A stretch of 49,982 bases of DNA. It comes from Polyangiaceae bacterium. Its GTDB lineage: Bacteria; Myxococcota_A; Polyangia; Polyangiales; Polyangiaceae. Location: positions 1-49,982 of the forward strand of contig JADLFU010000126.1 in the NCBI GenBank assembly GCA_020849655.1, read 5' to 3'. Positions 16,349-25,051 of this stretch are shown here, piece by piece. Below the pieces are notes generated by a model. The model did not search any database, had not been told where the DNA came from, and saw only the letters and a program-made list of their open reading frames with translations. The position numbers and the translations under genes were made by a program. Position 1 is the first letter of the stretch. Each line of letters starts with the position of its first letter.

Positions 16349-17203
16349 ATGCAGACAGCGACCGAAAGCCGACCGTCTCGCCCCGCCCGTACGCCCCTCC
16401 GGCCTCGGAGGCTCGATCTCGAGATCGACGCCGAGAGCGTCCCCGCCGCGTGGTGGAACGACGATCTGATCCTGTCGCTGTTCGGCGACTCGCTGTCGCT
16501 CGTCTTCCCGGTCGGCGAGCGGTTCTTCGTCGACTCGGTGCGTCGGTACCGCAAGCAGATCACCGACGAGCAGCTGCTCGACGACATCAACGGGTTCACC
16601 GGGCAGGAGGTGCTGCACAGCAAGGCGCACCAGACGCTGAACGATCTGTTCGAGGCGCACGGGCTGAAGTCCGCGCGCGAGCGCGAGGCCCACGTCGGCC
16701 GCCTGCTCGACCGCGTGCGCAAGCTGCCGCCCATCCTGCAGCTCGCCGCCACGTGCGCGCTCGAGCACATGACGGCGCTCCTCGGCGAGCAGCTCCTCGA
16801 GCTGTCCCGCGAGCTCGACGACGTGAACCCCAAGCTCCGCCCGCTCTGGCTGTGGCACGCGATCGAGGAGAGCGAGCACAAGGCGGTCGCGTTCGACGTC
16901 TACGAGACGGTCGGCGGCGGCTACGTCATCCGCACCGGCGTGATGGTCGCGGCGACGATCATCTTCATCGCGGAGATGGTGCACATCCACGCGACCTTCG
17001 CGCGCGACAAGGGCGTCCTGCTCGATCTGAAGGGCTGGGGGCGCGCGCTCGGCTACCTGTGGGGGCGGCCGGGCATCCTGCGCCGCCTCGTCCCAGGGTA
17101 TTTTCACTACTTCCGGCCGGGCTTTCACCCGAACGATCGCGACACGACCTCGCTGCTCGACCAGTGGCGAGGCCAGCTGTTCACCGCGCCCACCAGGGCG
17201 TGA
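16349..17203 (+). CDS. Predicted metal-dependent hydrolase (PF10118-like)
   Basis: 284 residues. After a basic N-terminus the protein has WWNDDLILSLFGDSLSLVFPVGERFFVDSVR, GFTGQEVLHSKAHQTLND, ALEHMTALLGEQ and WLWHAIEESEHKAVAFDVYE. These Glu/His-rich helices give E-H...H...E-H...E..EH clusters like the ferritin-like/di-metal pattern of the PF10118 family. A hydrophobic helix (VMVAATIIFIAEMVHI) near residue 195 may be membrane-associated. The C-terminus is aromatic (GYFHYFRPGFHPND). The reaction is unknown. It is divergently paired with an AraC regulator that likely senses its substrate. A 7-bp hairpin directly follows its stop. Confidence 0.82.
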   Translation: MQTATESRPSRPARTPLRPRRLDLEIDAESVPAAWWNDDLILSLFGDSLSLVFPVGERFFVDSVRRYRKQITDEQLLDDINGFTGQEVLHSKAHQTLNDLFEAHGLKSAREREAHVGRLLDRVRKLPPILQLAATCALEHMTALLGEQLLELSRELDDVNPKLRPLWLWHAIEESEHKAVAFDVYETVGGGYVIRTGVMVAATIIFIAEMVHIHATFARDKGVLLDLKGWGRALGYLWGRPGILRRLVPGYFHYFRPGFHPNDRDTTSLLDQWRGQLFTAPTRA

Positions 17204-17220
17204 CGCCGCGACCCGCGGCG
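17204..17220 (+). terminator. Hairpin without T-tract after the hydrolase gene
   Basis: CGCCGCG (17204-17210) and CGCGGCG (17214-17220) form a perfect 7-bp stem with a 3-base loop starting on the base after the stop codon. No T-run follows, so it is at best an atypical terminator; in DNA this GC-rich it could be chance. Confidence 0.3.
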
Positions 17221-17278
17221 CGCGCGCCGACCGCATCGTGGTAGACGAGGCGGCGATGCGCGGGGTCCGCAGGCGAGC

Positions 17279-18877
17279 GTGAGCGACACAGGCGCGTTCG
17301 CGCTCGTCCTGCACACGCACCTGCCGTACGTGCGTCACCCCGAGCACGAGCGGCCGATCGAGGAGCGCTGGCTGCACGAGGCGCTCATCGAGTGCTACCT
17401 GCCGCTGCTCGACGCGCTCGATCGGCTCGACTCGGACGGGGTGCGGGTGCGGGCGACGATGTCGCTCACCGCGCCGCTCGCCGAGATGCTGCGCGACGAT
17501 CTGCTCCGCGCGCGCTTCGACGATCACCTCGCGCGGCTCGATCGCTTCGCCGCCCGCGTCGCCGCGCGTCGCGCGTACCCCGCCGAGTTCGACGCCGCGC
17601 TCGGGCACGCTCGAGGCGCGCTCATCGCAGCCCGCGCGCGCTGGGATCGCATCGGCGGCGACGTCGTCGGCGCGCTCGTCGGGCACGCGCGCCGCGGCTC
17701 CTTGCAGCTGCTCGCGTCGAGCGCGACGCACGCGTTCCTGCCTGGCCTCCTGCCGCGCCGCCCCTCGCTCCGCGCCCAGCTACGGCTCGGCGTCGCGGCC
17801 TTCGAGCGGCAGACGGGCCTGTCGGCGCGCGGGCTGTGGCTCCCGGAGTGCGGGTACGATCCCGGGTTCGACGGGGAGCTCGCCGCGGCTGGCGTCCGCA
17901 TGACGATCGTCGACGGACACGCGCTGCTCCGCGCCTCCCGCCGGCCGCCCTTCGGCGTGCACGCGCCCGTGCTGTCGCCGTCGGGCGTCGCGTTCTTCGG
18001 CCGGGACGACGCGTCCTCGCGCCAGGTCTGGGCGCGCGAGGTCGGCTACCCCGGCGCGCTCTGCTACCGCGATTTCTACCGCGACGCGGGCTTCGATCTC
18101 GACGAGGCGCTGCTCGACGATCAGCTCGGTCCCTTCGGCGTGAGGCTGATGTCGGGGCTGAAGCTGCACCGGATCACCGAGCGCGGCCCCCGCAAGCTTC
18201 ATTACATTCCTGACATCGCGCGCGGGCAGGCGGCGCGAGACGCGGCGCACTTCGTCGGCGCTCGGCGCGCGCAGCTCGGGGATCTCGCGGCGACGCTGCC
18301 GGTGCGCCCGCTCGTCGTCGCGCCCTACGACACCGAGCTGTTCGGGCACTGGTGGGCGGAGGGGCCGTGGTTCCTCGAGGCGGTGTTCCGCGAGCTCGCG
18401 GCCGCGCGAGACGTCGAGCCCGTCACGCTGCAGGACGCGCTCGCCGGGCGCCCCGCGCTCGCCGAGTGCACGCCGAGCGCGTCGAGCTGGGGCAAGGGCG
18501 GCTACGGAGAGGTGTGGCTCGACGGCGAGAGCTCCGAGCTGTGGCGCCACGTGCACCACGCGAGCCGAGAGGTCGAGCGGCTCGTCGCGACGCACCGCCG
18601 GGCGGAGGGCCTCCCGGGCCGCGCGCTCGACCTCGCGGTGCGCGAGCTCTTGCTGCTGCAGTCGAGCGATTTCCCCTTCATCCTCCACACGGGCGGGATG
18701 GTCGAGTACGCGCGCGCGAGGGTCCGGTCCCACGTCGCGCGGGTCTGGCGCCTCTCCGGGATCGTGACCGGCGAGCGCCCCCAGCCGGACGACGAGCGCT
18801 GGGTCGAGGACGTCGACGCGCGCGACGCCTTCCTGCGCGACCTACCGTCCGAGGCGCTGCGCGCCGCGTTCGAGTGA
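17279..18877 (+). CDS. GH57 1,4-alpha-glucan branching enzyme
   Basis: 532 residues from a GTG. The five GH57 regions are visible: HTHLPYVRHPE at the N-terminus, the Gly/His block GHARRGSLQLLASSATHAFLP, LWLPECGYDPGFDGEL with nucleophile Glu190, the PYDTELFGHWWAEGPWFLEAVF block with general acid/base Asp351, and a C-terminal helical domain (LRRAE..., LLLQSSDFPFILHTGGMVEYA). Length and motif spacing fit bacterial GH57/DUF1957 branching enzymes, which introduce alpha-1,6 branches into glycogen-type glucans in the cytoplasm. No other glycogen gene is adjacent. The start has no strong ribosome site. Confidence 0.93.
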   Translation: MSDTGAFALVLHTHLPYVRHPEHERPIEERWLHEALIECYLPLLDALDRLDSDGVRVRATMSLTAPLAEMLRDDLLRARFDDHLARLDRFAARVAARRAYPAEFDAALGHARGALIAARARWDRIGGDVVGALVGHARRGSLQLLASSATHAFLPGLLPRRPSLRAQLRLGVAAFERQTGLSARGLWLPECGYDPGFDGELAAAGVRMTIVDGHALLRASRRPPFGVHAPVLSPSGVAFFGRDDASSRQVWAREVGYPGALCYRDFYRDAGFDLDEALLDDQLGPFGVRLMSGLKLHRITERGPRKLHYIPDIARGQAARDAAHFVGARRAQLGDLAATLPVRPLVVAPYDTELFGHWWAEGPWFLEAVFRELAAARDVEPVTLQDALAGRPALAECTPSASSWGKGGYGEVWLDGESSELWRHVHHASREVERLVATHRRAEGLPGRALDLAVRELLLLQSSDFPFILHTGGMVEYARARVRSHVARVWRLSGIVTGERPQPDDERWVEDVDARDAFLRDLPSEALRAAFE

Positions 18878-18906
18878 GCCGGGGAGACTTTCGCGGCGCG
18901 GGTCGT

Positions 18907-19959
18907 ATGCTGCGGGCGATGGTCACGTCACGCCTCCGCTCGCTCCTCCCGCTGCTCGTCTCCTCGCTCGCGCTCGGCGCCTGCACCATCCGCATCGGCA
19001 GCGACACCAACGACGACTCCGACCCCGGCCCGACGTACTACGCGGGCTCCTCCAGCGTCGCGGGCGCGGGCGGGCAGGCGGGGCAAGCGCAGGCGGGTCA
19101 GGCGCAGGCAGGACAGGCGGGCCAGGCGCAGGCAGGACAGGCGGGCCAGGCGCAGGCAGGGCAGGCGGGTCAGAGCGCGTCCACGGGCTCGTTGCGCTTC
19201 GCGCATCTGTCGATCCCGGCTGCCGGCAGCGCGTTCGAGGCGGACGTCTGCTACCGGCCGTGCGCCGACGTCGGCTGTCTGCAGGGCTCGTTCGCCGACT
19301 CGAACGTCGTCGGCCCGGTGTTCTCGAAGGCGCGCGCAGCGGCTGGGCTCGCCGCCGATCCCGAGCTCTACTACCCGGGGATCAGCACGTTCATCGATAT
19401 CCCGGTCGGCGCGTATGAGTTCCGCCTCGTGCGCGGCGACGCCGCCGACTGCTCGACGGGCTACGGCCCAGGGTGGAACGACCAGCCCCGCCAGATCACC
19501 GAGAGCTACGCGACCCTGATCTTCGGCGGCAGCGAGGCCGGGATCACCGCGACCCTGTCGCCCGAGCCGGACTTCACCGACGCGACGAAGGTCGGCTACC
19601 GCGCGTACAACCACACCAAGTCGGGCCCGCTCGAGTTCGGGCTGCTCTCGTCGCAGGGGTTCTTCTCCCTCGTCCCCTCCGTCGGCACCGCCGTCTCGCA
19701 GGTGCAGACCGAGGCCGTGGGCACCTGGAGCGCAGCGTTCGTCATGCCGGGGTCCAGCCCGGCCGACGTCGTCGCCCAGACGCCGCCACGCGCGACGGTC
19801 GCCCACGACTCGTACACGGTCTTCGCGTACGGCACGACGAGGTCCGATCCCACGGCCGCGCTGCGGCCGGGCGCGGCGCTCTGCGTCGACTCCGATCTGG
19901 CTCCCGCCCCGGGGTACGCGCTGATCGCGAACGGCTGCTCGTACGGCTCAGGGAACTGA
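18907..19959 (+). CDS. Lipoprotein with Gln-Ala-Gly repeat linker, DUF4397-like
   Basis: 350 residues from the ATG at 18907, or 346 from the ATG at 18919, which gives a tighter signal peptide. Signal: LRSLLPLLVSSLALGAC (lipobox Cys). After an acidic stretch comes a linker of about 35 residues made almost only of Gln, Ala and Gly (QAGQAQAGQAG), encoded by tandem DNA repeats. The mature domain begins SLRFAHLSIPAAGSAFEADVCY and continues as beta-strands with paired cysteines (YRPCADVGC, ADCSTGYGPGW, CVDSD, NGCSYG); the opening and the PVGAYEFRLVRGD strand resemble DUF4397. It is probably a surface-exposed lipoprotein of unknown role. Its last 12 bp overlap the convergent GH31 gene. Confidence 0.8.
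   Translation: MLRAMVTSRLRSLLPLLVSSLALGACTIRIGSDTNDDSDPGPTYYAGSSSVAGAGGQAGQAQAGQAQAGQAGQAQAGQAGQAQAGQAGQSASTGSLRFAHLSIPAAGSAFEADVCYRPCADVGCLQGSFADSNVVGPVFSKARAAAGLAADPELYYPGISTFIDIPVGAYEFRLVRGDAADCSTGYGPGWNDQPRQITESYATLIFGGSEAGITATLSPEPDFTDATKVGYRAYNHTKSGPLEFGLLSSQGFFSLVPSVGTAVSQVQTEAVGTWSAAFVMPGSSPADVVAQTPPRATVAHDSYTVFAYGTTRSDPTAALRPGAALCVDSDLAPAPGYALIANGCSYGSGN
19069..19172 (+). repeat. Tandem repeats encoding the Gln-Ala-Gly linker
   Basis: In-frame repeats built on GGACAGGCG / GGCCAGGCG / CAGGCA words; the clearest unit is 24 bp and occurs twice back to back followed by a partial third. Being multiples of 3, copy-number changes would lengthen or shorten the linker without breaking the frame. 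Confidence 0.8.
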
Positions 19960-21825
19960 CACGGTCACCACGCGCTGCGCCGCCGACGCGGGGATCTTCA
20001 CCCAGGCCAGCTTCCGCGCGGCGTCGTAGGCGAAGCCCTCGCTCGCGCCGGTGTCTGGCGCGGCGAGCTTCGGGAGCGCGACCCCGTCGAGCGTGGCGCC
20101 GGTCGCGCCCTCGTCGACCCTGATCCACGCGATGAGCGGCCGGAGCGAACGCGAGATGGACAGCGACGCCGACGTCGCGTCGCGCCCCGAGAGGTAGATG
20201 GTCGTCCCGCCGTCGTCGTCGAACTCGGCGAAGCGCGTCGTCTTCGCGCCGGGGAAGGTGAGCAACGTGCGGCTGCCGGCGGAGCCCGCGTCGCCCCAGC
20301 CGGTCAGCGTCGACGAGACCTCCATCGGGACGATGGCGCCCTCTCGGTAGAACACGGGCTGGTCCGCCCAGGCGTCGAGCCTGTAGCCCGCGAGCGTCAC
20401 GCCGCCCTCGAGGGGGGGATCTGCCAGGCGGTGAAAATCCCAGTACTTCGCGCCCGCGGGGAGCACGACGTCGACCACGCCGCCAGCCTCCGTGATCGGG
20501 GCGACGAGCATGGCCTCGCCGAGGTGGTAGCGGTAGTCGCCGGCCTCCCACGCGGCGTCGGTGGTCGCGACGGGGCGCGTGATCGAGATGTGGAGATCGT
20601 GGCCCGCCTCGGAGAGCGAGTAGAAGAACGGGACGAGCTCCTTGTGGATCGTGCCCCAGCGGCGCCACGCCTCGACCGCCTCGTCCTCGTGATCCGGCAC
20701 AGTCCACGGCGCGAGGTTCGCGCGGCCGTGCAGCTGGAAGAACGGCGTGAGCGCGCCGAGCGCCGTCCACCGGAGGAAGGCCTCGGTGTTCGGCGGCACC
20801 GCGGAGCGATCGACGTCGTCGAGATCGAGGTACCCGCCGACGTCGCTGCCGAGCACGACGTAGCCGGCGACCGCGGACTTGTGCATCGAGAAGAGCGCGT
20901 CTCGGAGGCCGACGAAGTCACGGCGGTTGTCGCCCATCCACGCGACGGGCGCGTGCTCGCGCCGCGCGAAGAAGCGCCCCGAAAAATCGTAGGATCTGTC
21001 CCACGCGCGCACCATCGTGAGGAAATCCTCCTTGCCGACGCGGTGCTGCCCGTACGCGAGGAAGTCCTCGTAGTAGCGCTCCGACCACTCCTGGTGCGGG
21101 ACGACGCCGGCCTTCGTCGTCAGCTGGTCGTCGCGCACGTACGAGTCGCCGAAGTCGAGCTTGAACCCCGCGACGCCGGCCGCGAGCACGCGCTCCTGCT
21201 GCTGGTGCCACCAGGCTCGCGCGCGCGGATCGTAGAAGTCGATCGCGGCGCCGCGCCCCTTCCACCACGCGTAGCGCTCGCCGTCGTTGACGTAGTAGCC
21301 GCAGCGCTCGCCCTCCGCGTAGTTCGGCGCCTCGTCGGGGTACGCGTCGCCGCCGCTCTCGAAGTCGAAGCTGTTGGTGTTCACGAGCGGCGTCATCCAC
21401 AGCACGACGCGGACGCCCTTGGCCTTCAGGTCGGCCACGAGCTTGTCGAAGTCGTGGTAGCGCGTCGGGCTCGGCTCGAACGTGTTGTAGTTGGTCTCCC
21501 AGGGGCTATCGAGCACGACCACGCCGACGGGGATGCCGCGCGACTCGAAGCCGTCGACGAACGCGTACGTGTCGTCGGTCGACGAGATGTCCTTCGAGAT
21601 CCAGGGCTCGAAGGCCCAGCGCGGCGTGTGCGCGACGGGCTTCGGTACCTCGGGCTCCGCGCGATCGCAGCCGTCTCCGCTCGACCCTGCCGCCCCTGCC
21701 GCGCCAGAGCCGCCCGCTCCCGCAGCGCCCGCGGCGGCCGGCGGCGCGCCCTCGAGCTCGCCCCCAGCGCACGCCCCGAGCCCGGCGGCGGCGAGCAGCG
21801 CCGAGAGCGCCGCCGCGCGCCTCAC
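19948..21825 (-). CDS. GH31 family alpha-glycosidase lipoprotein
   Basis: 625 residues from a GTG at 21825 inside the end of dapD (GTGA). Lipoprotein signal: RRAAALSALLAAAGLGAC, followed by a Gly/Ala/Ser spacer (AAGAAGAGGSGAAGAAG). The barrel starts at PRWAFEPWISKD and has VVLDSPWETNYNTFEPS, KGVRVVLWMTPLVNTNSFDFE, the nucleophile segment GFKLDFGDSY (Asp224), AWMGDNRRDFVGLRDALFS with probable acid/base Asp299, and GSDVGGYLD. C-terminal beta domains follow (GEAMLVAPITEAGG, VYLP-type sheets). GH31 enzymes act on alpha-gluco-, xylo- or sulfoquinovosides; the substrate cannot be told here. It is probably anchored in the envelope facing outward. Linkage to dapD is a coupling of unrelated functions. 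Confidence 0.9.
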   Translation of the reverse strand: MRRAAALSALLAAAGLGACAGGELEGAPPAAAGAAGAGGSGAAGAAGSSGDGCDRAEPEVPKPVAHTPRWAFEPWISKDISSTDDTYAFVDGFESRGIPVGVVVLDSPWETNYNTFEPSPTRYHDFDKLVADLKAKGVRVVLWMTPLVNTNSFDFESGGDAYPDEAPNYAEGERCGYYVNDGERYAWWKGRGAAIDFYDPRARAWWHQQQERVLAAGVAGFKLDFGDSYVRDDQLTTKAGVVPHQEWSERYYEDFLAYGQHRVGKEDFLTMVRAWDRSYDFSGRFFARREHAPVAWMGDNRRDFVGLRDALFSMHKSAVAGYVVLGSDVGGYLDLDDVDRSAVPPNTEAFLRWTALGALTPFFQLHGRANLAPWTVPDHEDEAVEAWRRWGTIHKELVPFFYSLSEAGHDLHISITRPVATTDAAWEAGDYRYHLGEAMLVAPITEAGGVVDVVLPAGAKYWDFHRLADPPLEGGVTLAGYRLDAWADQPVFYREGAIVPMEVSSTLTGWGDAGSAGSRTLLTFPGAKTTRFAEFDDDGGTTIYLSGRDATSASLSISRSLRPLIAWIRVDEGATGATLDGVALPKLAAPDTGASEGFAYDAARKLAWVKIPASAAQRVVTVSVP

Positions 21826-22637
21826 ACCGGCACCGCGAAGTCGCGCAGCGCGGCGTTCAGCGAGACCTTGCGGTCGGTGGACTCCGAGCGCTGCCCGATG
21901 ATCAGCGCGCACGGGACGCCGAACTCGCCAGCCGGGAAGCGCTTCGTGCGCACGCCGGGGATGACGACGCTGCGCGCGGGCACGCGGCCCCGATGCTCGC
22001 GCGGCTCCGCGCCGGTGACGTCGAGGATCACCGTGTTCGCGGTGAGCACGACGCCCGCGCCGAGCACCGCCTCGCGCTCGACGATCACGCCCTCGACGAC
22101 GACGCAGCGAGAGCCGACGAACACGCCGTCCTCGATGACCACGGGGCGCGCCGCCGGGGGCTCGAGGACGCCGCCGATGCCGACGCCGCCCGCGAGGTGC
22201 ACGTCGCGCCCGATCTGCGCGCACGAGCCGACCGTCGCCCAGGTGTCGACCATCGAGCCCGCGCCGACGCGCGCGCCGATGTTGACGTAGCCGGGCATCA
22301 CGATCGCGCCCGCCTCGAGGAAGGCGCCGTAGCGGATGACGCCGGGAGGGACGAGCCGCACGCCGGCCGCGTCGAGGCCCTTCTTCAGCGGGATCTTGTC
22401 GTGGAACTCGAACGGCCCGACCTCGAGGCGCTCCATCTGCTGCAGGCCGAAGTACAGGAGCACCGCCTGCTTCACCCAGGCGTGGGTGATCCAGCCGTCC
22501 GCCCCGGGCTCGGCCACGCGCAGCTCGCCGCGGTCGAGCGCCGCGAGCGTGGCCCGCACCGCGTCCGCGTGCCGCGGCTCCTTCAGCCTCGCGCGATCCT
22601 CGAACGCCTCCTCGACCAGCCGCCGCACGTCGTCCAT
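21822..22637 (-). CDS. dapD: Tetrahydrodipicolinate N-succinyltransferase
   Basis: 271 residues. The N-terminal helical domain contains ITHAWVKQAVLLYFGLQQME and FHDKIPLKKG; then a left-handed beta-helix of hexapeptide repeats (YGAFLEAGAIVMPGYVNIGA, VGAGSMVDTWATVGSCAQIG, DVHLAGGVGIGGVLEP, AVLGAGVVLTANT). This is the DapD pattern including the MVDTWATVGSCAQIG signature. It catalyses succinyl-CoA plus tetrahydrodipicolinate to N-succinyl-2-amino-6-ketopimelate in the diaminopimelate/lysine pathway, supplying peptidoglycan precursor. It starts 34 bp after the acyl-CoA carboxylase gene and overlaps the GH31 gene by 4 bp. Length is normal. Confidence 0.96.
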   Translation of the reverse strand: MDDVRRLVEEAFEDRARLKEPRHADAVRATLAALDRGELRVAEPGADGWITHAWVKQAVLLYFGLQQMERLEVGPFEFHDKIPLKKGLDAAGVRLVPPGVIRYGAFLEAGAIVMPGYVNIGARVGAGSMVDTWATVGSCAQIGRDVHLAGGVGIGGVLEPPAARPVVIEDGVFVGSRCVVVEGVIVEREAVLGAGVVLTANTVILDVTGAEPREHRGRVPARSVVIPGVRTKRFPAGEFGVPCALIIGQRSESTDRKVSLNAALRDFAVPV

Positions 22638-22671
22638 GGGGCGACGCGAGTAACGGGCGGCCGCGGGGGCG

Positions 22672-24240
22672 TCAAACCGGGATGATCCCGCGCTTCTTCG
22701 CGGGGCGCTCGAGGTGCTTGTTGCGCGACAGCTCGAGGCCCCACGCGATCACGCGCCGGGTGTCGCGCGGATCGATCACGTCGTCGACGAACCCCCAGCC
22801 GCCCACCTTGTAGATGTCGATGGAGCTCTGGATCTGCGCGACGATCGCCTGCTTCATCTCGGGCGGGGGCTCGGCGCCGCCGAAGAGCTTGCGCGCGGCG
22901 ATGCCGACCATGCCCTCGGCGCCCATCACGCTGATCTCGCCCGAGGGCCACGAGACGAGCAGATCGGGCTCGAACGCGCGCCCGGCCATCACGTAGTAGC
23001 CCGCGCCGTACGCCTTGCGCACGACGACGGTGATCTTCGGCACCGTCGCGGCGGCCATCGCGTGCAGCATCTTCGCGCCGTGCCGGATGATGCCGGCGTG
23101 CTCGACCTTCGAGCCCACCATGAACCCGGGCACGTCGACGAGGAACACGAGCGGCACGTTGAACGCGTCGCAGACCTGGATGAACCGCGCCGCCTTGTCG
23201 GACGAGTCGTTGTCGAGGATGCCGCCGAGGTAGTTCGGCTGGTTCGCGACCACGCCGACGGGTCGCCCGCCGACGCGCGCGAGGCACGTGATCATGTTGC
23301 GCGCGAAGCGCGGCTTGATGTCGAGCAGATCGCCGTCGTCGACGAGCAGCTTGATCAGCTTGTACATGTCGTACGCCTTGCGGCTCGACTCCGGCAGCAG
23401 ATCGAGCAGCGCGTCGTCGCGCCGGTCGATGGGATCGGTGGTCTCGCGGACCGGCGGTCGGTCGTCGCAGTTCGACGGGAAGAACGACAGGTATTTTCTC
23501 ACGAGCGCGAGGCACGCGGGATCGTCGGCCACCTCGCCGTCGCCGACGCCGGAGATCTCGCTGTGGATCTTCGAGCCGCCGAGCTCCTGCTCGGAGATGT
23601 CCTGGCCGGTGACCGCCTTGACGAGCGGCGGTCCGCCGAGCGCGAGGCTGCCGACGCCCTTCACCATCGGCACGTAGTCGGCGAGGCCGGGGATGTACGC
23701 GGTGCCCGCGGCGCCGGGGCCCATCATCGCGGCCACCTGCGGCACGACGCCGGACATGTGCACCTGCTCGCGGAACAGGTGCCCCGACGCGGCGAACAGG
23801 CTGATCGCGTCGGCGTGCGTCGAGCCGGGATCGATGCGCGCGCCGCCCGAGTCGATCATCCACACCATCGGCCAGCGCCCGCGGAGCGCCATCTGTCGCA
23901 GCCGCGTGACCTTCTCCTCGCCGGTGTGGCCGATGCTGCCGCCCTTCACGGTGAAGTCGTAGCTCGCGCTGCAGACCATCCTGCCGTCGACGGGGCCGAA
24001 CCCGCAGACGACGGCGTCCGCGGGCGGCCTGTCCTTGCCGTCGCTGCCGGCGGAGAGCCCCATCTGCGTGCCGTGCATGCCGACCTCGAAGAACGCGCCG
24101 CCGTCGAAGAGCAGCGCCATCCGCTCGCGGGCTGTCAGCTTGCCGCGCGCGTGCTGCTTCGCGACCTTGTCCGCGCCGCCCATCTCCCGGATCTCGGCGC
24201 GCCGCCGCTCGAGGTCCGCCACCAGCTCTCGCATGTTCAT
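22672..24240 (-). CDS. Acyl-CoA carboxylase, carboxyltransferase (beta) subunit
   Basis: 522 residues, full length for the propionyl/methylcrotonyl/acetyl-CoA carboxylase beta family. Seen: QHARGKLTARERMALLFDGG, DFTVKGGSIGHTGEEKVTRL, WMIDSGGARIDPG, MMGPGAAGTAYIPGLADYVPMV, then the second crotonase half with NMITCLARVGGRPVGVVANQPNYLGG, LVFLVDVPGFMVGS and KAYGAGYYVMAGRAFEPD, plus the Gly pairs that form the oxyanion holes. It transfers carboxyl from biotin to an acyl-CoA in the cytoplasm. The biotin carboxylase/carrier (alpha) subunit is not in this window. It lies 28 bp downstream of the crotonase gene. The substrate could be propionyl-, acetyl- or a branched acyl-CoA. Confidence 0.92.
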   Translation of the reverse strand: MNMRELVADLERRRAEIREMGGADKVAKQHARGKLTARERMALLFDGGAFFEVGMHGTQMGLSAGSDGKDRPPADAVVCGFGPVDGRMVCSASYDFTVKGGSIGHTGEEKVTRLRQMALRGRWPMVWMIDSGGARIDPGSTHADAISLFAASGHLFREQVHMSGVVPQVAAMMGPGAAGTAYIPGLADYVPMVKGVGSLALGGPPLVKAVTGQDISEQELGGSKIHSEISGVGDGEVADDPACLALVRKYLSFFPSNCDDRPPVRETTDPIDRRDDALLDLLPESSRKAYDMYKLIKLLVDDGDLLDIKPRFARNMITCLARVGGRPVGVVANQPNYLGGILDNDSSDKAARFIQVCDAFNVPLVFLVDVPGFMVGSKVEHAGIIRHGAKMLHAMAAATVPKITVVVRKAYGAGYYVMAGRAFEPDLLVSWPSGEISVMGAEGMVGIAARKLFGGAEPPPEMKQAIVAQIQSSIDIYKVGGWGFVDDVIDPRDTRRVIAWGLELSRNKHLERPAKKRGIIPV

Positions 24241-24268
24241 GTTCGATCTCGCTCCCGTCTCGTCGCCG

Positions 24269-25048
24269 CTACTTGCCCGTCCACCTCGGCGGACGCTTCT
24301 CGAGGACCGCCGCCAGCCCCTCCCGCGCGTCGTCCGTCGCGAGGCACCGGCCGAGGCGCTCCTGCAGGAGCGGCAGCGCGGTCGTCACGTCCTTGCCGTC
24401 CTGATCGAAGAACGCCTCGAGGCCGAGCCGGACCGTCACGGGGCTCTTCGACGAGATCTTCTCGACCCACTCGGCCACGGTCGCGTCGAGCGCGTCGGGC
24501 GCGACCGCGCGGTTCACGAGGCCGAGGCGCGCGGCCTCGTCGGCCGACAGTCGCTCGCCGAACACCATCAGCTCGACGAGGCGCCGCCGCGGCACGTGCC
24601 TCGCGAGCACCGCCATGATCATCATCGGGAACAGGCCGACGTCGATCTCGGGCGTGCCGAGCTGCGCCTCGGTGGACGCGACCGCGAACGTCGAGGCCGC
24701 GACGAGGCCGAGGCCCCCGCCCATCGCGTGGCCGTTCACCCGCGCGATGACGGGCTTCGGCGCGCCGAGGAGCGCGAGCAGGAGGGCAGGGTAGTCGCCG
24801 ATCACCGGCAGCTCGTCGGCGTCGCCGCCCTGCATCTGCGAGAAGTCTCCGCCCGCACAGAACGCCTTGCCAGCGCCGGTGAGCACGACGGCGCGCGTCT
24901 CGTCGCGCGCTCCCGCGTCCCGGAGCGCGTAGAGGAGCTCGTTCACCATCTGGCCGCCGATGGCGTTGCGGCGCTCGGGGCGGTTCAAGGTCACGTGGGT
25001 GACGGCGCCCTCGTCGCGGACGAGGATCGTCTTGTAGGCGCGGGCCAC
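24269..25048 (-). CDS. Enoyl-CoA hydratase/isomerase (crotonase) family protein
   Basis: 259 residues from a GTG at 25048, only 3 bp after the preceding stop. Crotonase features: LNRPERRNAIGGQM, VVLTGAGKAFCAGGDFSQM (oxyanion hole AGGDF), and KPVIARVNGHAMGGGLGLVAAST. In canonical hydratases the GGGxE position holds one catalytic Glu; here it is GGGLG, so that Glu is absent, while the second (GTPEIDVGLFP) is kept. This favours an isomerase or another crotonase reaction rather than simple hydration. It is co-transcribed with a beta-keto acid cleavage enzyme and an acyl-CoA carboxylase, so it probably works in one acyl-CoA breakdown route. Confidence 0.9.
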   Translation of the reverse strand: MARAYKTILVRDEGAVTHVTLNRPERRNAIGGQMVNELLYALRDAGARDETRAVVLTGAGKAFCAGGDFSQMQGGDADELPVIGDYPALLLALLGAPKPVIARVNGHAMGGGLGLVAASTFAVASTEAQLGTPEIDVGLFPMMIMAVLARHVPRRRLVELMVFGERLSADEAARLGLVNRAVAPDALDATVAEWVEKISSKSPVTVRLGLEAFFDQDGKDVTTALPLLQERLGRCLATDDAREGLAAVLEKRPPRWTGK

Positions 25049-25051
25049 GCG

